A DNA stretch of 41,850 nt. Origin: an uncultured Clostridia bacterium. Its GTDB lineage: Bacteria; Bacillota; Clostridia; Christensenellales; UBA1242. The position numbers were made by a program, and so were the translations under genes. Position 1 is the first letter of the stretch, and each line of letters opens with the position of its first letter. The notes beneath the pieces are model-generated. The model ran no database searches, was not told the origin of the DNA, and was given only the letters and a program-made list of their open reading frames with translations. This document shows, in pieces, positions 1 through 8,901 of this stretch. The stretch covers positions 1 through 41,850 of the forward strand of contig CANRDW010000004.1 of the NCBI GenBank assembly GCA_947629505.1, read 5' to 3'.

Positions 1-34
1 CCTATTAAAGGTAGAAAAAATAGTAAAATAAAAT

Positions 35-68
35 GCCACCTATCGCAAAGATAGGTGGTCTTTTTTTA
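35..68. terminator. Rho-independent terminator-like hairpin
   Basis: Perfect stem CCACCTATC-gcaaa-GATAGGTGG (37-45/51-59) followed by a T-run on + and preceded by an A-containing tract; lies 3' of the minus-strand ABC genes. Confidence 0.75.
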
Positions 69-98
69 GCAGAAACACGGAAATATCAATGTTAGACT

Positions 99-887
99 TT
101 ATGTATTGACAAGACAAGAACGAACTTTTTGCAGTGATAATACTTGAAACTTTCGCCTTAGACTTAGTGCAGGTTGGTTACAACTCATCCCTACATTTAT
201 CTTCAAAACGGACACAAATTCGGGCATGCTGTTTGGCAGAACGAGTTTGTATAAAATTTGAAACTTGTTTGCATGCATGGATTTTAAAAGCAGAATTTTG
301 CCTTCTTCAACAGACATAAAGGCGGACAGCATTGACATGGTTGTGATAACAATACAAATCAAAATGCACATCACAACAATGGCTTTCGTGCCGGCGCCAA
401 CCCAAAGGATGATAACCGGCCCAAGCGCAATTTTTGGCAGCGAGTTTAACACAACGATATAAGGCTCAAAAATGCGGCGGACTTTCTCATTCCACCAAAG
501 CATCACGGCGATAAGATAGCCCAAGATTGTTGCAATTGCAAAGCCTACAAGAGTTTCATACAGCGTGACCCAAGTGTGCGTCAAAAGTGTGCCATTTTGT
601 GCCAGCGTGATAATTTGATTGAAAATTCGCGATGGCGAACTTACAAAAAACGGATCAATGACTTTGTATTGTGTCAAAATTTCCCACAGTCCCAAAATTG
701 CAACCAAAATAAAAATTCTGAAAAAGATGATGATGAATTTGTCTTTTCTCAGCCTTTTTACATATGTTTTGTGCGCTTTTGAAAAATTAAGTGTTTGCTT
801 TTTCATTTGAAAGTAATCTCCATATTTTGTCAAAAAGTTCGTGGAAGTGGTCAACATCTCGTCTTTTAAGGGGTGTTTCGCCTTCAA
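99..887 (-). pseudogene. ABC transporter permease (SsuC/TauC/ThiX-type, BPD_transp_1), C-terminus apparently degraded
   Basis: Multi-TM protein with the typical EAA-loop region (LVLPNSMPEFVSVLKINVGMS). After GMS the expected LVGVIVGEF..GLGYLI block is replaced by CNQPALSLRRKFQVLSLQKVRSCLVNT. Confidence 0.6.
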
Positions 888-1557
888 GCGCAGGGACGAT
901 AGTTTCTTTCACGGTTGCTGGGCGGGCGGTCATAACAAAAATCTTGTCCGACATTGAAATTGCCTCTGAAATATCGTGCGTGACTAAAGCGGCGGTTTTT
1001 TTCTCGTTTTTGATAATCTGATGAACATCGTCACAAACGGAGAGTTTTGTTTGATAGTCAAGTGCAGAAAAAGGCTCGTCTAAAAGCAACAGTTTTGGCT
1101 CTAGCGCAAGCGTTCGAATAAGCGCCACACGCTGTCGCATTCCGCCCGAAAGTGAACGCGGCTTTTGATTTCTGAAAGAATATAAGTCATATTTTTTCAA
1201 AAGTTCTTCCGCTTTTGCAAGTTTTTCATCCTTGTCTTCTGGCTTTCTTATCTCAAGGCCAAGCGTTATGTTTTTCCAAACAGTTCGCCACTCAAAAAGA
1301 AAGTCTTTTTGAAACATATAGCCAATTTTTTTCGTGTCAATTTTTGTTTCGCCGTCCAAAAGAATTTGCCCAGATGTTGGCTTTAAAAGTCCAGCAGTAA
1401 GCGACAAAATTGTTGTTTTGCCGCAGCCACTTGGCCCGACAATAGAAACAAAATCTTGATTTAAAACATCAAAACAGACATTATTCAATGCAAAAATTTC
1501 ATCTTTTTGTGTTTGATAGAAATAGTTTACATTTTGAAATGAAAGTAAGTTTTCCAT
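787..1557 (-). CDS. ABC transporter ATP-binding protein (SsuB/TauB/ThiZ-type)
   Basis: Walker A GPSGCGKTT, signature LSGGMRQR, Walker B LLLLDEPFSALD, H-loop VTHD; RBS AAGGGGT upstream on the minus strand. Confidence 0.9.
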   Translation of the reverse strand: MENLLSFQNVNYFYQTQKDEIFALNNVCFDVLNQDFVSIVGPSGCGKTTILSLTAGLLKPTSGQILLDGETKIDTKKIGYMFQKDFLFEWRTVWKNITLGLEIRKPEDKDEKLAKAEELLKKYDLYSFRNQKPRSLSGGMRQRVALIRTLALEPKLLLLDEPFSALDYQTKLSVCDDVHQIIKNEKKTAALVTHDISEAISMSDKIFVMTARPATVKETIVPALEGETPLKRRDVDHFHELFDKIWRLLSNEKANT

Positions 1558-1682
1558 ATAAAACCCCTTACAAATACATTGTATTTTTTAGGCGAATTTT
1601 TGTGCTTTTTGATATATTTTTGACACAAAATGTTGATTTATGGCGATTTTCGTGGGAAAATTTCGCACGAAGGAGGTTTAAA

Positions 1683-1961
1683 GTGGATGAAGTAAAAGAT
1701 GCGCTGATTAAAAGGGCTCTTGGCTTTGACAGTGACGAAATTGTGGAAGAATATGTGGCAGATGACAACGGAAAAACCGTGCTTTCAAAACGCAAAGTGA
1801 CAAAAAAATACAATCCGCCGGACATGAGTGCGCTTAAAGTTTTGATTGAGCAGTCTGAGTTTGATGATGAAATTTCGCACATGACGGACAAAGAACTTTT
1901 GCGCGAAAAAGACCGACTTTTAAAACTTTTAGCAGAAAAGGAGCAAGAAGATGAAAATTAA
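1683..1961 (+). CDS. Phage terminase small subunit-like protein, C-terminal half only (no HTH domain)
   Basis: GTG start after aaggaggtttaaa. Sequence VKDALIKRALGFDSDEIVEEYV...KRKVTKKYNPPDMSALKVLIEQ resembles the ALxxRALGY...TTKHxPPDxxAxxFWL region of TerS proteins. Confidence 0.5.
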   Translation: MDEVKDALIKRALGFDSDEIVEEYVADDNGKTVLSKRKVTKKYNPPDMSALKVLIEQSEFDDEISHMTDKELLREKDRLLKLLAEKEQEDEN

Positions 1962-2163
1962 AATGTGCAAAAACAGCGTAAGATGTGACCTTTACAAATG
2001 CAAAAACATGGCAAAGTATTCAATTACAACCAAAGGTTTTTTGAAACACGAATTTGTGTTTTGTGATGACTGCATGAAGAAAATGTTTGAATGCTTTTCA
2101 AAAGAGATGGTGCCAAAATCAATCAATGCGCCATACAAAAGACACTTTAAGGAGGAAAAATGA
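1951..2163 (+). CDS. Small Cys-rich (putative zinc-binding) protein of the phage-like cassette
   Basis: 70 aa with CxxxxxCxxxxC and CDDC motifs; overlaps the upstream gene and overlaps the portal start by 4 nt (ATGA). Confidence 0.6.
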   Translation: MKIKMCKNSVRCDLYKCKNMAKYSITTKGFLKHEFVFCDDCMKKMFECFSKEMVPKSINAPYKRHFKEEK

Positions 2164-4004
2164 AGAAATTAGATTTAGTTAAAGAAACTTTAGACGATTT
2201 TGAACAAAGGGTGAGAGAAAGAAAGCCCTTTGACAGCCAATGGCAAATGAACATGAATTTTTACATGGGAAATCAATATTGCGAACTTGGCTTTGGCGGC
2301 TTTGTGAGAGATATTGACAGGCAATATTTTTGGCAGGAAAGAGAAGTGTTCAATCACATTGCACCGCTCATCGACATAAGGCTTTCCAAACTTTCAAAAA
2401 TAAAGCCAAGATTTCAAATTTTGCCATCTTCAAACGATGACAACGACATTTACACTGCAAAAGTTGGAAAGAAAATTTTGGATTCAGTTTCAAGCAGACT
2501 TAACCTGACTGCAAAAATCAATCAGGCGACAAAATGGAGTGAAATTTGCGGAACATCTTTCTACAAGATAAGTTGGAATTCAAATCTTGGACAAGTTGTT
2601 GCGCTTGAGGATGACGGCAAAAAGGTGCACACGGGGGATGTTGAAATCAGTGTTTGCAGCCCGTTTGAAATCTATCCAGACAGTTCCACACATGAAAATT
2701 TGAGTGACTGCCAAAGCATAATCCATGCACGCGCTTACACTGTTGAACAAATCAAACAGATGTTTGGCGTGGATGTTAAGGGCAAGGACGTGAATGTCTA
2801 TTCGCTTGATGGCACATCGGCTGCACTTGGCGGACTTGGCTACAACGGGCTTTCAACAAAACTTATTGAAACAACTCGCCAAAACAGCGCCATTGTCCTG
2901 GAAAAATATGTTAAACCAAATGCGGAATTTCCAAACGGCAGGCTGATTATCATTGCCGGCGACACACTTGTTTTTGACGGAGATATGCCATACATCAACG
3001 ATGCAGAGGGCAAAAGAGAATTCCCGTTTGTGCGCCAAATCTGCAACGAAGAAGTTGGCAATTTCTGGGGCGTTTCAATGATTACAAGGCTGATTCCTAT
3101 TCAACGTGCATACAACGCAGTTAAAAACAGAAAGCATGAATATTTAAACAGGCTTACAATGGGCGTTTTGGCGGTTGAGGACGGCAGTGTTGACATCGAC
3201 AACCTTGAAGAAGAGGGTCTTGCACCGGGCAAAATTTTGGTTTACAGACAAGGTGCAACAGCGCCAGAATTTTTGGGCGGCGAAAGTTTGCCAGCCGATT
3301 TTGAAAAAGAAGAAGAAAGGCTTTTGGATGAATTTTCTGTTCTCAGTGGCTCAAACATCGGCACGCTTGAAAACATCAGGACAACCATGTCCGGCGTTGC
3401 CATCGAACTTTTGATGGACGAAAATGAAAGCAGACTTATCTTCACCACAGACAGCATTAAATCGGCGATTAAGACGATTGCAAAACAAATTTTAAGGCTG
3501 TATAAACAATTTGCAACATTCCCACGCCTTGTGAACATCATGGGTGATGACGGAGCGATGGAAATTTTGTATTTCACCGGCAGCGACATTTCAAGTGACG
3601 ATGTTCAATTTGACACTGACAACGAGTCAACTGAAACGCTCTCTCAAAGACGCAATATGATTTTCACACTGCTTGACAAAGGGCTTTTGTGTGACGATGA
3701 GGGCAAAATTTCAGCCAGCATGAAAAACAAAATCATGCAAAATCTTGGCTTTGGAATTTGGGACACCGCAGTGGATGTCAACGACCTTCACATCAAAAAT
3801 GCCGACAAAGAAAATTTGAAACTTGTGGATGGCAAAGAAGTTGCCGTCAAATCCATAGACGAACACTCACTGCATTTAAATCAACACATTGGCTATATGC
3901 TTAGAGTTGTCTATGGGCAAGACAAAGTTGACAAAAAAGCGGAAGAGGCGTTTTTAAAACACATTGAGGCGCACAAACAAGCGCTCGCTAAGGAGGAAAA
4001 ATAA
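2160..4004 (+). CDS. Phage portal protein (P22-like)
   Basis: 614 aa; N-terminal FDSQWQMNMNFYMGNQY...FNHIAPLIDIRLSKLSKIKP is portal-like; aaggagg RBS. Confidence 0.85.
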   Translation: MKKLDLVKETLDDFEQRVRERKPFDSQWQMNMNFYMGNQYCELGFGGFVRDIDRQYFWQEREVFNHIAPLIDIRLSKLSKIKPRFQILPSSNDDNDIYTAKVGKKILDSVSSRLNLTAKINQATKWSEICGTSFYKISWNSNLGQVVALEDDGKKVHTGDVEISVCSPFEIYPDSSTHENLSDCQSIIHARAYTVEQIKQMFGVDVKGKDVNVYSLDGTSAALGGLGYNGLSTKLIETTRQNSAIVLEKYVKPNAEFPNGRLIIIAGDTLVFDGDMPYINDAEGKREFPFVRQICNEEVGNFWGVSMITRLIPIQRAYNAVKNRKHEYLNRLTMGVLAVEDGSVDIDNLEEEGLAPGKILVYRQGATAPEFLGGESLPADFEKEEERLLDEFSVLSGSNIGTLENIRTTMSGVAIELLMDENESRLIFTTDSIKSAIKTIAKQILRLYKQFATFPRLVNIMGDDGAMEILYFTGSDISSDDVQFDTDNESTETLSQRRNMIFTLLDKGLLCDDEGKISASMKNKIMQNLGFGIWDTAVDVNDLHIKNADKENLKLVDGKEVAVKSIDEHSLHLNQHIGYMLRVVYGQDKVDKKAEEAFLKHIEAHKQALAKEEK

Positions 4005-4005
4005 T

Positions 4006-4626
4006 ATGGATGAAATGGAAAATGTAGGGGAAGAACAACAAGTCGTTCAACCTTCAATCGAAGAAAACGAAAGTTGCTCCCCAAGTGAACAGGACAAGGA
4101 AGTTGTGACTGAAGGTGAAACTGAAAGGGGTGTTTTCCTTGGAAAATTTAAAAGTGTGGATGACCTTTACAGCGCATACAACAACCTTGAAGCCGAGTTT
4201 ACAAGAAAAAGTCAGCGCCTTTCTGAACTTGAGAAAGAGAAAACGCAAAATCAAGACAGCGATGCTGCCCTTCATGCGTTCCTTTCAAAAAACGAAAGTG
4301 CCGTGGGATACTTGGATGAACTAAAATCCCGTGTCACAGAAGAAAATGCTGACGAAAACGCTTTTGAAAAGGCTTGGGCGGGGATTTTATATGAAAAACT
4401 CTCTTCCAAAGACTTTGCAAAAGAGCCATTTGTTCAAAACATGGTTTTAAACGATGATGCCATTCAAAATATGGTTATCAAAAACTATTATAAACAACTT
4501 CAAAATCAAAAAGCACCTGTTGTGATTTCTTCAAACTCGGGTGAACGCGTGACCACGCCGGCTCAGACGCGTCCAACCTCTTTTGAAGAGGCAAAAAGGG
4601 TGGCAATGGAGTTGTTTAAAAATTAA
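4006..4626 (+). CDS. Phage scaffolding protein
   Basis: Acidic, coiled-coil, GKFKSVDDLYSAYNNLEAEFTRKSQRLSELEKEK; sits between portal and capsid genes; aaggagg RBS just before ATG at 4006. Confidence 0.8.
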   Translation: MDEMENVGEEQQVVQPSIEENESCSPSEQDKEVVTEGETERGVFLGKFKSVDDLYSAYNNLEAEFTRKSQRLSELEKEKTQNQDSDAALHAFLSKNESAVGYLDELKSRVTEENADENAFEKAWAGILYEKLSSKDFAKEPFVQNMVLNDDAIQNMVIKNYYKQLQNQKAPVVISSNSGERVTTPAQTRPTSFEEAKRVAMELFKN

Positions 4627-4640
4627 AAAGGAGAAAAATT

Positions 4641-5810
4641 ATGATCACATTAAAAAGTGCAGAAAATGTACTAAAAGAAGTGTATTTAGGCGTTGTTGCT
4701 GACCAAATCAACACAAAAACAAGCCCACTTTTTTCTAAAATTAGAAGAACATCAAGAAACATCGTTGGAAAGAAAATTCACGTTGTTGCACCAATCGGCG
4801 TAAACGGCGGAATTATGGCAGGGGAAGAAACAAGCGTGCTTCCAGACGGAGTTGGCGCTCCATATCTTTCACTTACATCTGAACTTAAAAACCTTTTTGG
4901 AAGATTTGAAATCTCTGACAAGGCAATTCGCGCATCTTCAACTGATGTTGGCAGTTTTGTAAACTTGATTCAAGACAATATGGACACACTTTTGAAAGCA
5001 AGCATGTTCAATCTTTCAAGAATGCTCTATGGTGATGGAAGCGGCCTTTTGGCAACTGTCACAGATGCATCTGACAAGGTTGTTTTGTCATCTGTAAACG
5101 GCATTGCTCCAGGAATGTATGTTGATGTTTATGGCAGTGACGACAACATGAAAATTGAAAATGCATATGTTGAAAGCGTTGAGCCTGCCACAAAAGAAGT
5201 TAAACTTACATTCTCAAAAGAAGCTTCTGTTGCAGGCGAAGACAAAATCTATGTTCATGGCTCTAAGGACAACGAAATAATCGGGCTTAAAGGGATTGTT
5301 AAAAACAATGACACTCTCTACGGCGTTGACAGAAGCGTTTACAAAGTTATGAACGCAAACAACACAAGCGCTGTTGGAAGCGAAGCTTTTGACGAAGAGT
5401 ATGTTCAAAGTTTTATAGACGACCTTGAAGCAAAGGGGACTGTTGTAAACTTTATCAACACTTCATATGCGCTTAAAAGATTGTATCAAAAATATTTGAC
5501 TGTAAACAAGAAAAATATTGAATACACAACCTTAGAAGATGGCACAAAAGTTATCACTCATCTTGGAACACCAATCGTTCCAACAAATCAAATTGACGAT
5601 GGGGAATGCTATTTCCTCAACACCGATGATTTGGTTTTCTACGAACTTGGCGATTGGAAGTGGCTTGAAGATGAATGCGGCAGAATTTTAAAGCAAAATC
5701 CAAACAAGGCATCTTTTGGTGCAACTTTGGTTAAATACACCGAACTTATCTGCCAAAAGCCATCTGGAATTGCTCATGTGACAGGCATTAAAACAACATA
5801 CGGCGAATAA
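4641..5810 (+). CDS. Phage major capsid protein
   Basis: 389 aa; TSPLFSKIRRTSRNIVGKK...VNGGIMAGEET...LKNLFGRFEISDKAIRAS...LSRMLYGDGSGLLATV matches the pattern of Clostridial phage capsid proteins. Confidence 0.85.
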   Translation: MITLKSAENVLKEVYLGVVADQINTKTSPLFSKIRRTSRNIVGKKIHVVAPIGVNGGIMAGEETSVLPDGVGAPYLSLTSELKNLFGRFEISDKAIRASSTDVGSFVNLIQDNMDTLLKASMFNLSRMLYGDGSGLLATVTDASDKVVLSSVNGIAPGMYVDVYGSDDNMKIENAYVESVEPATKEVKLTFSKEASVAGEDKIYVHGSKDNEIIGLKGIVKNNDTLYGVDRSVYKVMNANNTSAVGSEAFDEEYVQSFIDDLEAKGTVVNFINTSYALKRLYQKYLTVNKKNIEYTTLEDGTKVITHLGTPIVPTNQIDDGECYFLNTDDLVFYELGDWKWLEDECGRILKQNPNKASFGATLVKYTELICQKPSGIAHVTGIKTTYGE

Positions 5811-5822
5811 AAGGGGCTTTTT

Positions 5823-6155
5823 ATGAAACAAAAGTTATTTGAAGTTGACAGCGACTGCTTGGAAATAGTGAGGCGAATTAAAGAAATTGATGACGATTAT
5901 TTTGTCATGTATGACAGCGAAAATCATAAATTTCAACTGCACTCAAGGTCGCAAAGAAACACATATTGTTTAACTTTTCCATATGATACTCTTGATGAAA
6001 GGGCTGTTTTGTATGTGCTGAAAACACGCGTGCAAAACAGTGACAAAATTTTTGCAGAACTTGAAGAAGAAAATCGCAAACTAGAAGAGAAGAAGTCAAA
6101 GGAAATTTTGAATAACTTTAAGGAGAAACTCTATGAAAGTTTTAGACATAATTAA
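5823..6155 (+). CDS. Small phage structural-cluster protein
   Basis: 110 aa; RRIKEIDDDYFVMYDSENHKFQLHS...YCLTFPYDTLDERAVLYVLKTR, a type commonly seen next to capsid genes. Confidence 0.6.
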   Translation: MKQKLFEVDSDCLEIVRRIKEIDDDYFVMYDSENHKFQLHSRSQRNTYCLTFPYDTLDERAVLYVLKTRVQNSDKIFAELEEENRKLEEKKSKEILNNFKEKLYESFRHN

Positions 6156-6687
6156 AATGGTTTGTGATTTTGTGGGAGAGAGTGAGATTTTTTCGAAACT
6201 CTCTTCAAAATCTTCGCTTACAAGCAAAGAGCAAGAGAAAGTTGACAGAATGCTTCGCTGTTTCAACCTTGTAAGACAGGAAATTGCTTGCGATTATCTT
6301 CCACTTTACACTAAAGAGAATGTTGACGCAAATGCGATTTTAAATTTCAGTTCGCTTTCAAAAAAGGTGATACATATCTTTGAAGTGAAAAACCGTTTTG
6401 GCATGAATTTGCATTTCAAAAATTTCGACAACTACATTGAAATTTCTGGCAGAGCAAAAAGCGTTTTATACTCTTATCTTCCAGAAGATTTGACGATAGA
6501 TGATGAAATTATCATGCACAGCGGACTCAGTGGAAGAATCTATGCTTATGGCGTGGCAAGTGAATATCTTTTGATTGACGGCGTGAGCGAGGATGCGGAA
6601 ATTTGGGAAAACAGATTTAAAGAGAGCCTGTTTGTTCTTTCCAGAAAACGTGGGGAACTTGTTTTACCTAAAAGGCGTTGGCTGTGA
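6133..6687 (+). CDS. Putative phage head-tail connector/adaptor (head completion) protein
   Basis: 184 aa; size and position as gp4/gp6-type adaptors; overlaps both neighbours. Confidence 0.5.
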   Translation: MKVLDIIKMVCDFVGESEIFSKLSSKSSLTSKEQEKVDRMLRCFNLVRQEIACDYLPLYTKENVDANAILNFSSLSKKVIHIFEVKNRFGMNLHFKNFDNYIEISGRAKSVLYSYLPEDLTIDDEIIMHSGLSGRIYAYGVASEYLLIDGVSEDAEIWENRFKESLFVLSRKRGELVLPKRRWL

Positions 6688-8183
6688 TTTTCTATAAAAA
6701 TCTCAAAAAAAATAAGCCGGTTTCTAGCAAAAATCTTGTTTTTTCTGTCTTTGATGGCGGAATTGTTTCAAACACCGATGACAGTGTTGCAAAACCAAAT
6801 GCATGCAAAACTTTTTACAATCTTTCATACATTGACGGGGCGCTTAAAACAGGGCTTGGGTTTTCGGATTTGGCAGTTCCTGCATCTGAGGACAACCTTG
6901 ATGACACTCACACCTATGATTTTGCTTCCAAAATAGATGAAATTTGTGGACTTTGGCTTGACAGGTGGTTTAACAATAATTCTGGGACATATCAGTATCA
7001 AATTATTTTAAGCGACACAAAAAATTATCTTTGGGGCGTTCCGCTCATCGACAGAAACAATGGCTTTATTTGGGACAAATCGGACAAACTTAAATCTCCG
7101 CCACTTTTTCAGTGTGCTTATCGAATTGATAACACAGACTGTTGTTTGTTTTTTGCAAATGAGGGGCTTTTATATCTCTCAACAGTCAGGGAGGGAATAT
7201 ATCCAAATGTTCCGCCGTTTATTTCTTGCGTTGTGCATTATGACAATTTTTTTGGAATTACAAACACAAACCGAAACACACTTATTTATACAACAAACTT
7301 AAACATAACCAAATGGCAAGAGGAAGAAAACCTTTCCACGATTGAATTTTTGGACAACCGTGGGGCTTTCACAAAACTTGTTGCGTTTAATGATTATGTA
7401 TATTTATTCAGAGAAAATGGCATAACAAAAATTTCACTTTACACCACAAGAGGTGAGTTTTCATTTACACATCTATACACGTCAACATCCAAAATTTTTG
7501 AAAATTCTGTGTGCGTGTGTGGGGGACAAGTGTTGTTTATGACACGTGATGGACTTTACACTTTCAATGGAAATTCTGTAAGCAAAGTTGCACAACAATA
7601 TGACAATTTTTTCAAAAAACTTGACAACTCAAATTGCACGTGTGCTTGCCTTGACGGAAAATATTATTTTGCAAGCAAATGCAACTTTGATGACGGAGAA
7701 AAAGTTGGTTGTGAAAATGGCGACTTTGTCAATAATTACCTTTTTGAAATTGACATTAAAACTTTTGAGTTGAATCTTTATCGCGGAGTTGACATCAGAA
7801 AATTGCTTGCCTTGGACAACCCTTACATGAGCAAAATGTGTGCTTGTTTTTACAATGAAAATAAGCAGCGTGTTGGGCAGTTGAATTTTGATGGCTCAAC
7901 CTTTGAAAAGGCAACACAAAAATGTTGGAAGTCTTTTTCAACTGACTTGGATTTTCCGGGCAAACGCAAAAGAATAAAAGAAATTTACATCACATCTTTG
8001 TATGATTGTGAAATGACAATAATTTCAGATGAAGAAGAAAAATCATATAAATTTGTTGGAAAAAGTGAAATTCAACGTGAAAAAATCAACATTTGTGGCA
8101 AAAGCTTTCAATTTATTTTAAAATCGACAGAAAAAAATTGCGACATAAAAAAGCCGATGGTGACGTTTGATGTTAAAGAATAA
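6678..8183 (+). CDS. Putative packaged-DNA stabilisation / tail-stem protein (P22 gp10-like)
   Basis: 501 aa, beta-rich with propeller-like segments (YVYLFRENGITKISLYT, VLFMTRDGLYTFNGNSVSK). Position and size as P22 gp10. TTG start at 6678 or GTG at 6684. Confidence 0.45.
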   Translation: MAVIFYKNLKKNKPVSSKNLVFSVFDGGIVSNTDDSVAKPNACKTFYNLSYIDGALKTGLGFSDLAVPASEDNLDDTHTYDFASKIDEICGLWLDRWFNNNSGTYQYQIILSDTKNYLWGVPLIDRNNGFIWDKSDKLKSPPLFQCAYRIDNTDCCLFFANEGLLYLSTVREGIYPNVPPFISCVVHYDNFFGITNTNRNTLIYTTNLNITKWQEEENLSTIEFLDNRGAFTKLVAFNDYVYLFRENGITKISLYTTRGEFSFTHLYTSTSKIFENSVCVCGGQVLFMTRDGLYTFNGNSVSKVAQQYDNFFKKLDNSNCTCACLDGKYYFASKCNFDDGEKVGCENGDFVNNYLFEIDIKTFELNLYRGVDIRKLLALDNPYMSKMCACFYNENKQRVGQLNFDGSTFEKATQKCWKSFSTDLDFPGKRKRIKEIYITSLYDCEMTIISDEEEKSYKFVGKSEIQREKINICGKSFQFILKSTEKNCDIKKPMVTFDVKE

Positions 8184-8284
8184 TTTTGTTTTTTACAATT
8201 CCACTAAACTTTTTGTTTGGAAATCTTTTGAAATTTTAGGCGACTTTAATGCCTATAAAAAATGCATTTTTAAAGGATGAAAAA

Positions 8285-8503
8285 ATGGAAATTTGGGAGG
8301 AAATTATCAGCATCATCATCAGCAATGGAGTGTTTGCAATTTTGTTTGTTTGCCTTTTTGTTTATCAACTTAAAGACAGCAGGCGCAGAGAAGAAAAGTA
8401 TCAACAAACGATTGAGGAACTCACGGTTGGATTGCAAGTTTTGCAAGATGTAAGAGAAGATGTTGATGAAATAAAAGATATTTTGGAGAGTGAAAAACTA
8501 TGA
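8285..8503 (+). CDS. BhlA/UviB-family holin-like peptide
   Basis: MEIWEEIISIIISNGVFAILFVCLFVYQLKDSRRREEKYQQTIEELT...VREDVDEIKDIL: single TM plus charged coiled coil; aaggatg RBS. Confidence 0.8.
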   Translation: MEIWEEIISIIISNGVFAILFVCLFVYQLKDSRRREEKYQQTIEELTVGLQVLQDVREDVDEIKDILESEKL

Positions 8504-8757
8504 AAAATTTTTTCAAAAAATTTAAAAGTTATGGCTTTTGGGTGAGTTTATCTGCGGCAGTGATTGTGCTTTTAAACGCACTTGGCAGAGCCTTTGGGTT
8601 TTCAATAGATGAGAAGATTGTTGACGATGTTGTCATGTCACTTGCAAGCCTTTTGGTTGTGCTTGGAATTGTGGATATGTCAACCAACAAAGACTCTCAT
8701 GATGACGATTCAGACGAAGATGACAACTTGCCAAATGATGATAAAAATAATGAATAA
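8500..8757 (+). CDS. Phage holin (phi-LC3/SPP1-like)
   Basis: 85 aa; KFKSYGFWVSLSAAVIVLLNALGRAFGFSI...VVMSLASLLVVLGIVD, two TMs and an acidic tail; 4-nt overlap with the upstream gene. Confidence 0.7.
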   Translation: MKNFFKKFKSYGFWVSLSAAVIVLLNALGRAFGFSIDEKIVDDVVMSLASLLVVLGIVDMSTNKDSHDDDSDEDDNLPNDDKNNE

Positions 8758-8796
8758 ATAAACAATATAATGTATAAATATACACACAAAAAACAA

Positions 8797-8829
8797 AGTC
8801 GAGTCAATTTTTAGACTCGGCTTTTTTAT
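8797..8829 (+). terminator. Rho-independent terminator of the phage-like cassette
   Basis: CGAGTC-aattttta-GACTCG hairpin followed by gcttttttatttt. Confidence 0.85.
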
Positions 8830-8901
8830 TTTAGAAAATTTTGTTGGCGAATTGCTTGTAAATATTATTTATTTATGATAAAATCTTTATATGGAGGAGT
8901 T

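Noticed and set aside
1560-1650. Clear sigma-A promoter for the phage-like cassette (TTGACA at 1620)
   Set aside because: No acceptable -10 at the right spacing was found. The promoter of the cassette remains unidentified, so it was not annotated.
1488-1682. Long N-terminal extension of the 157-aa ORF 1488-1961
   Set aside because: It overlaps the ABC ATPase start region and lacks an RBS; the GTG at 1683 with aaggagg is far better.
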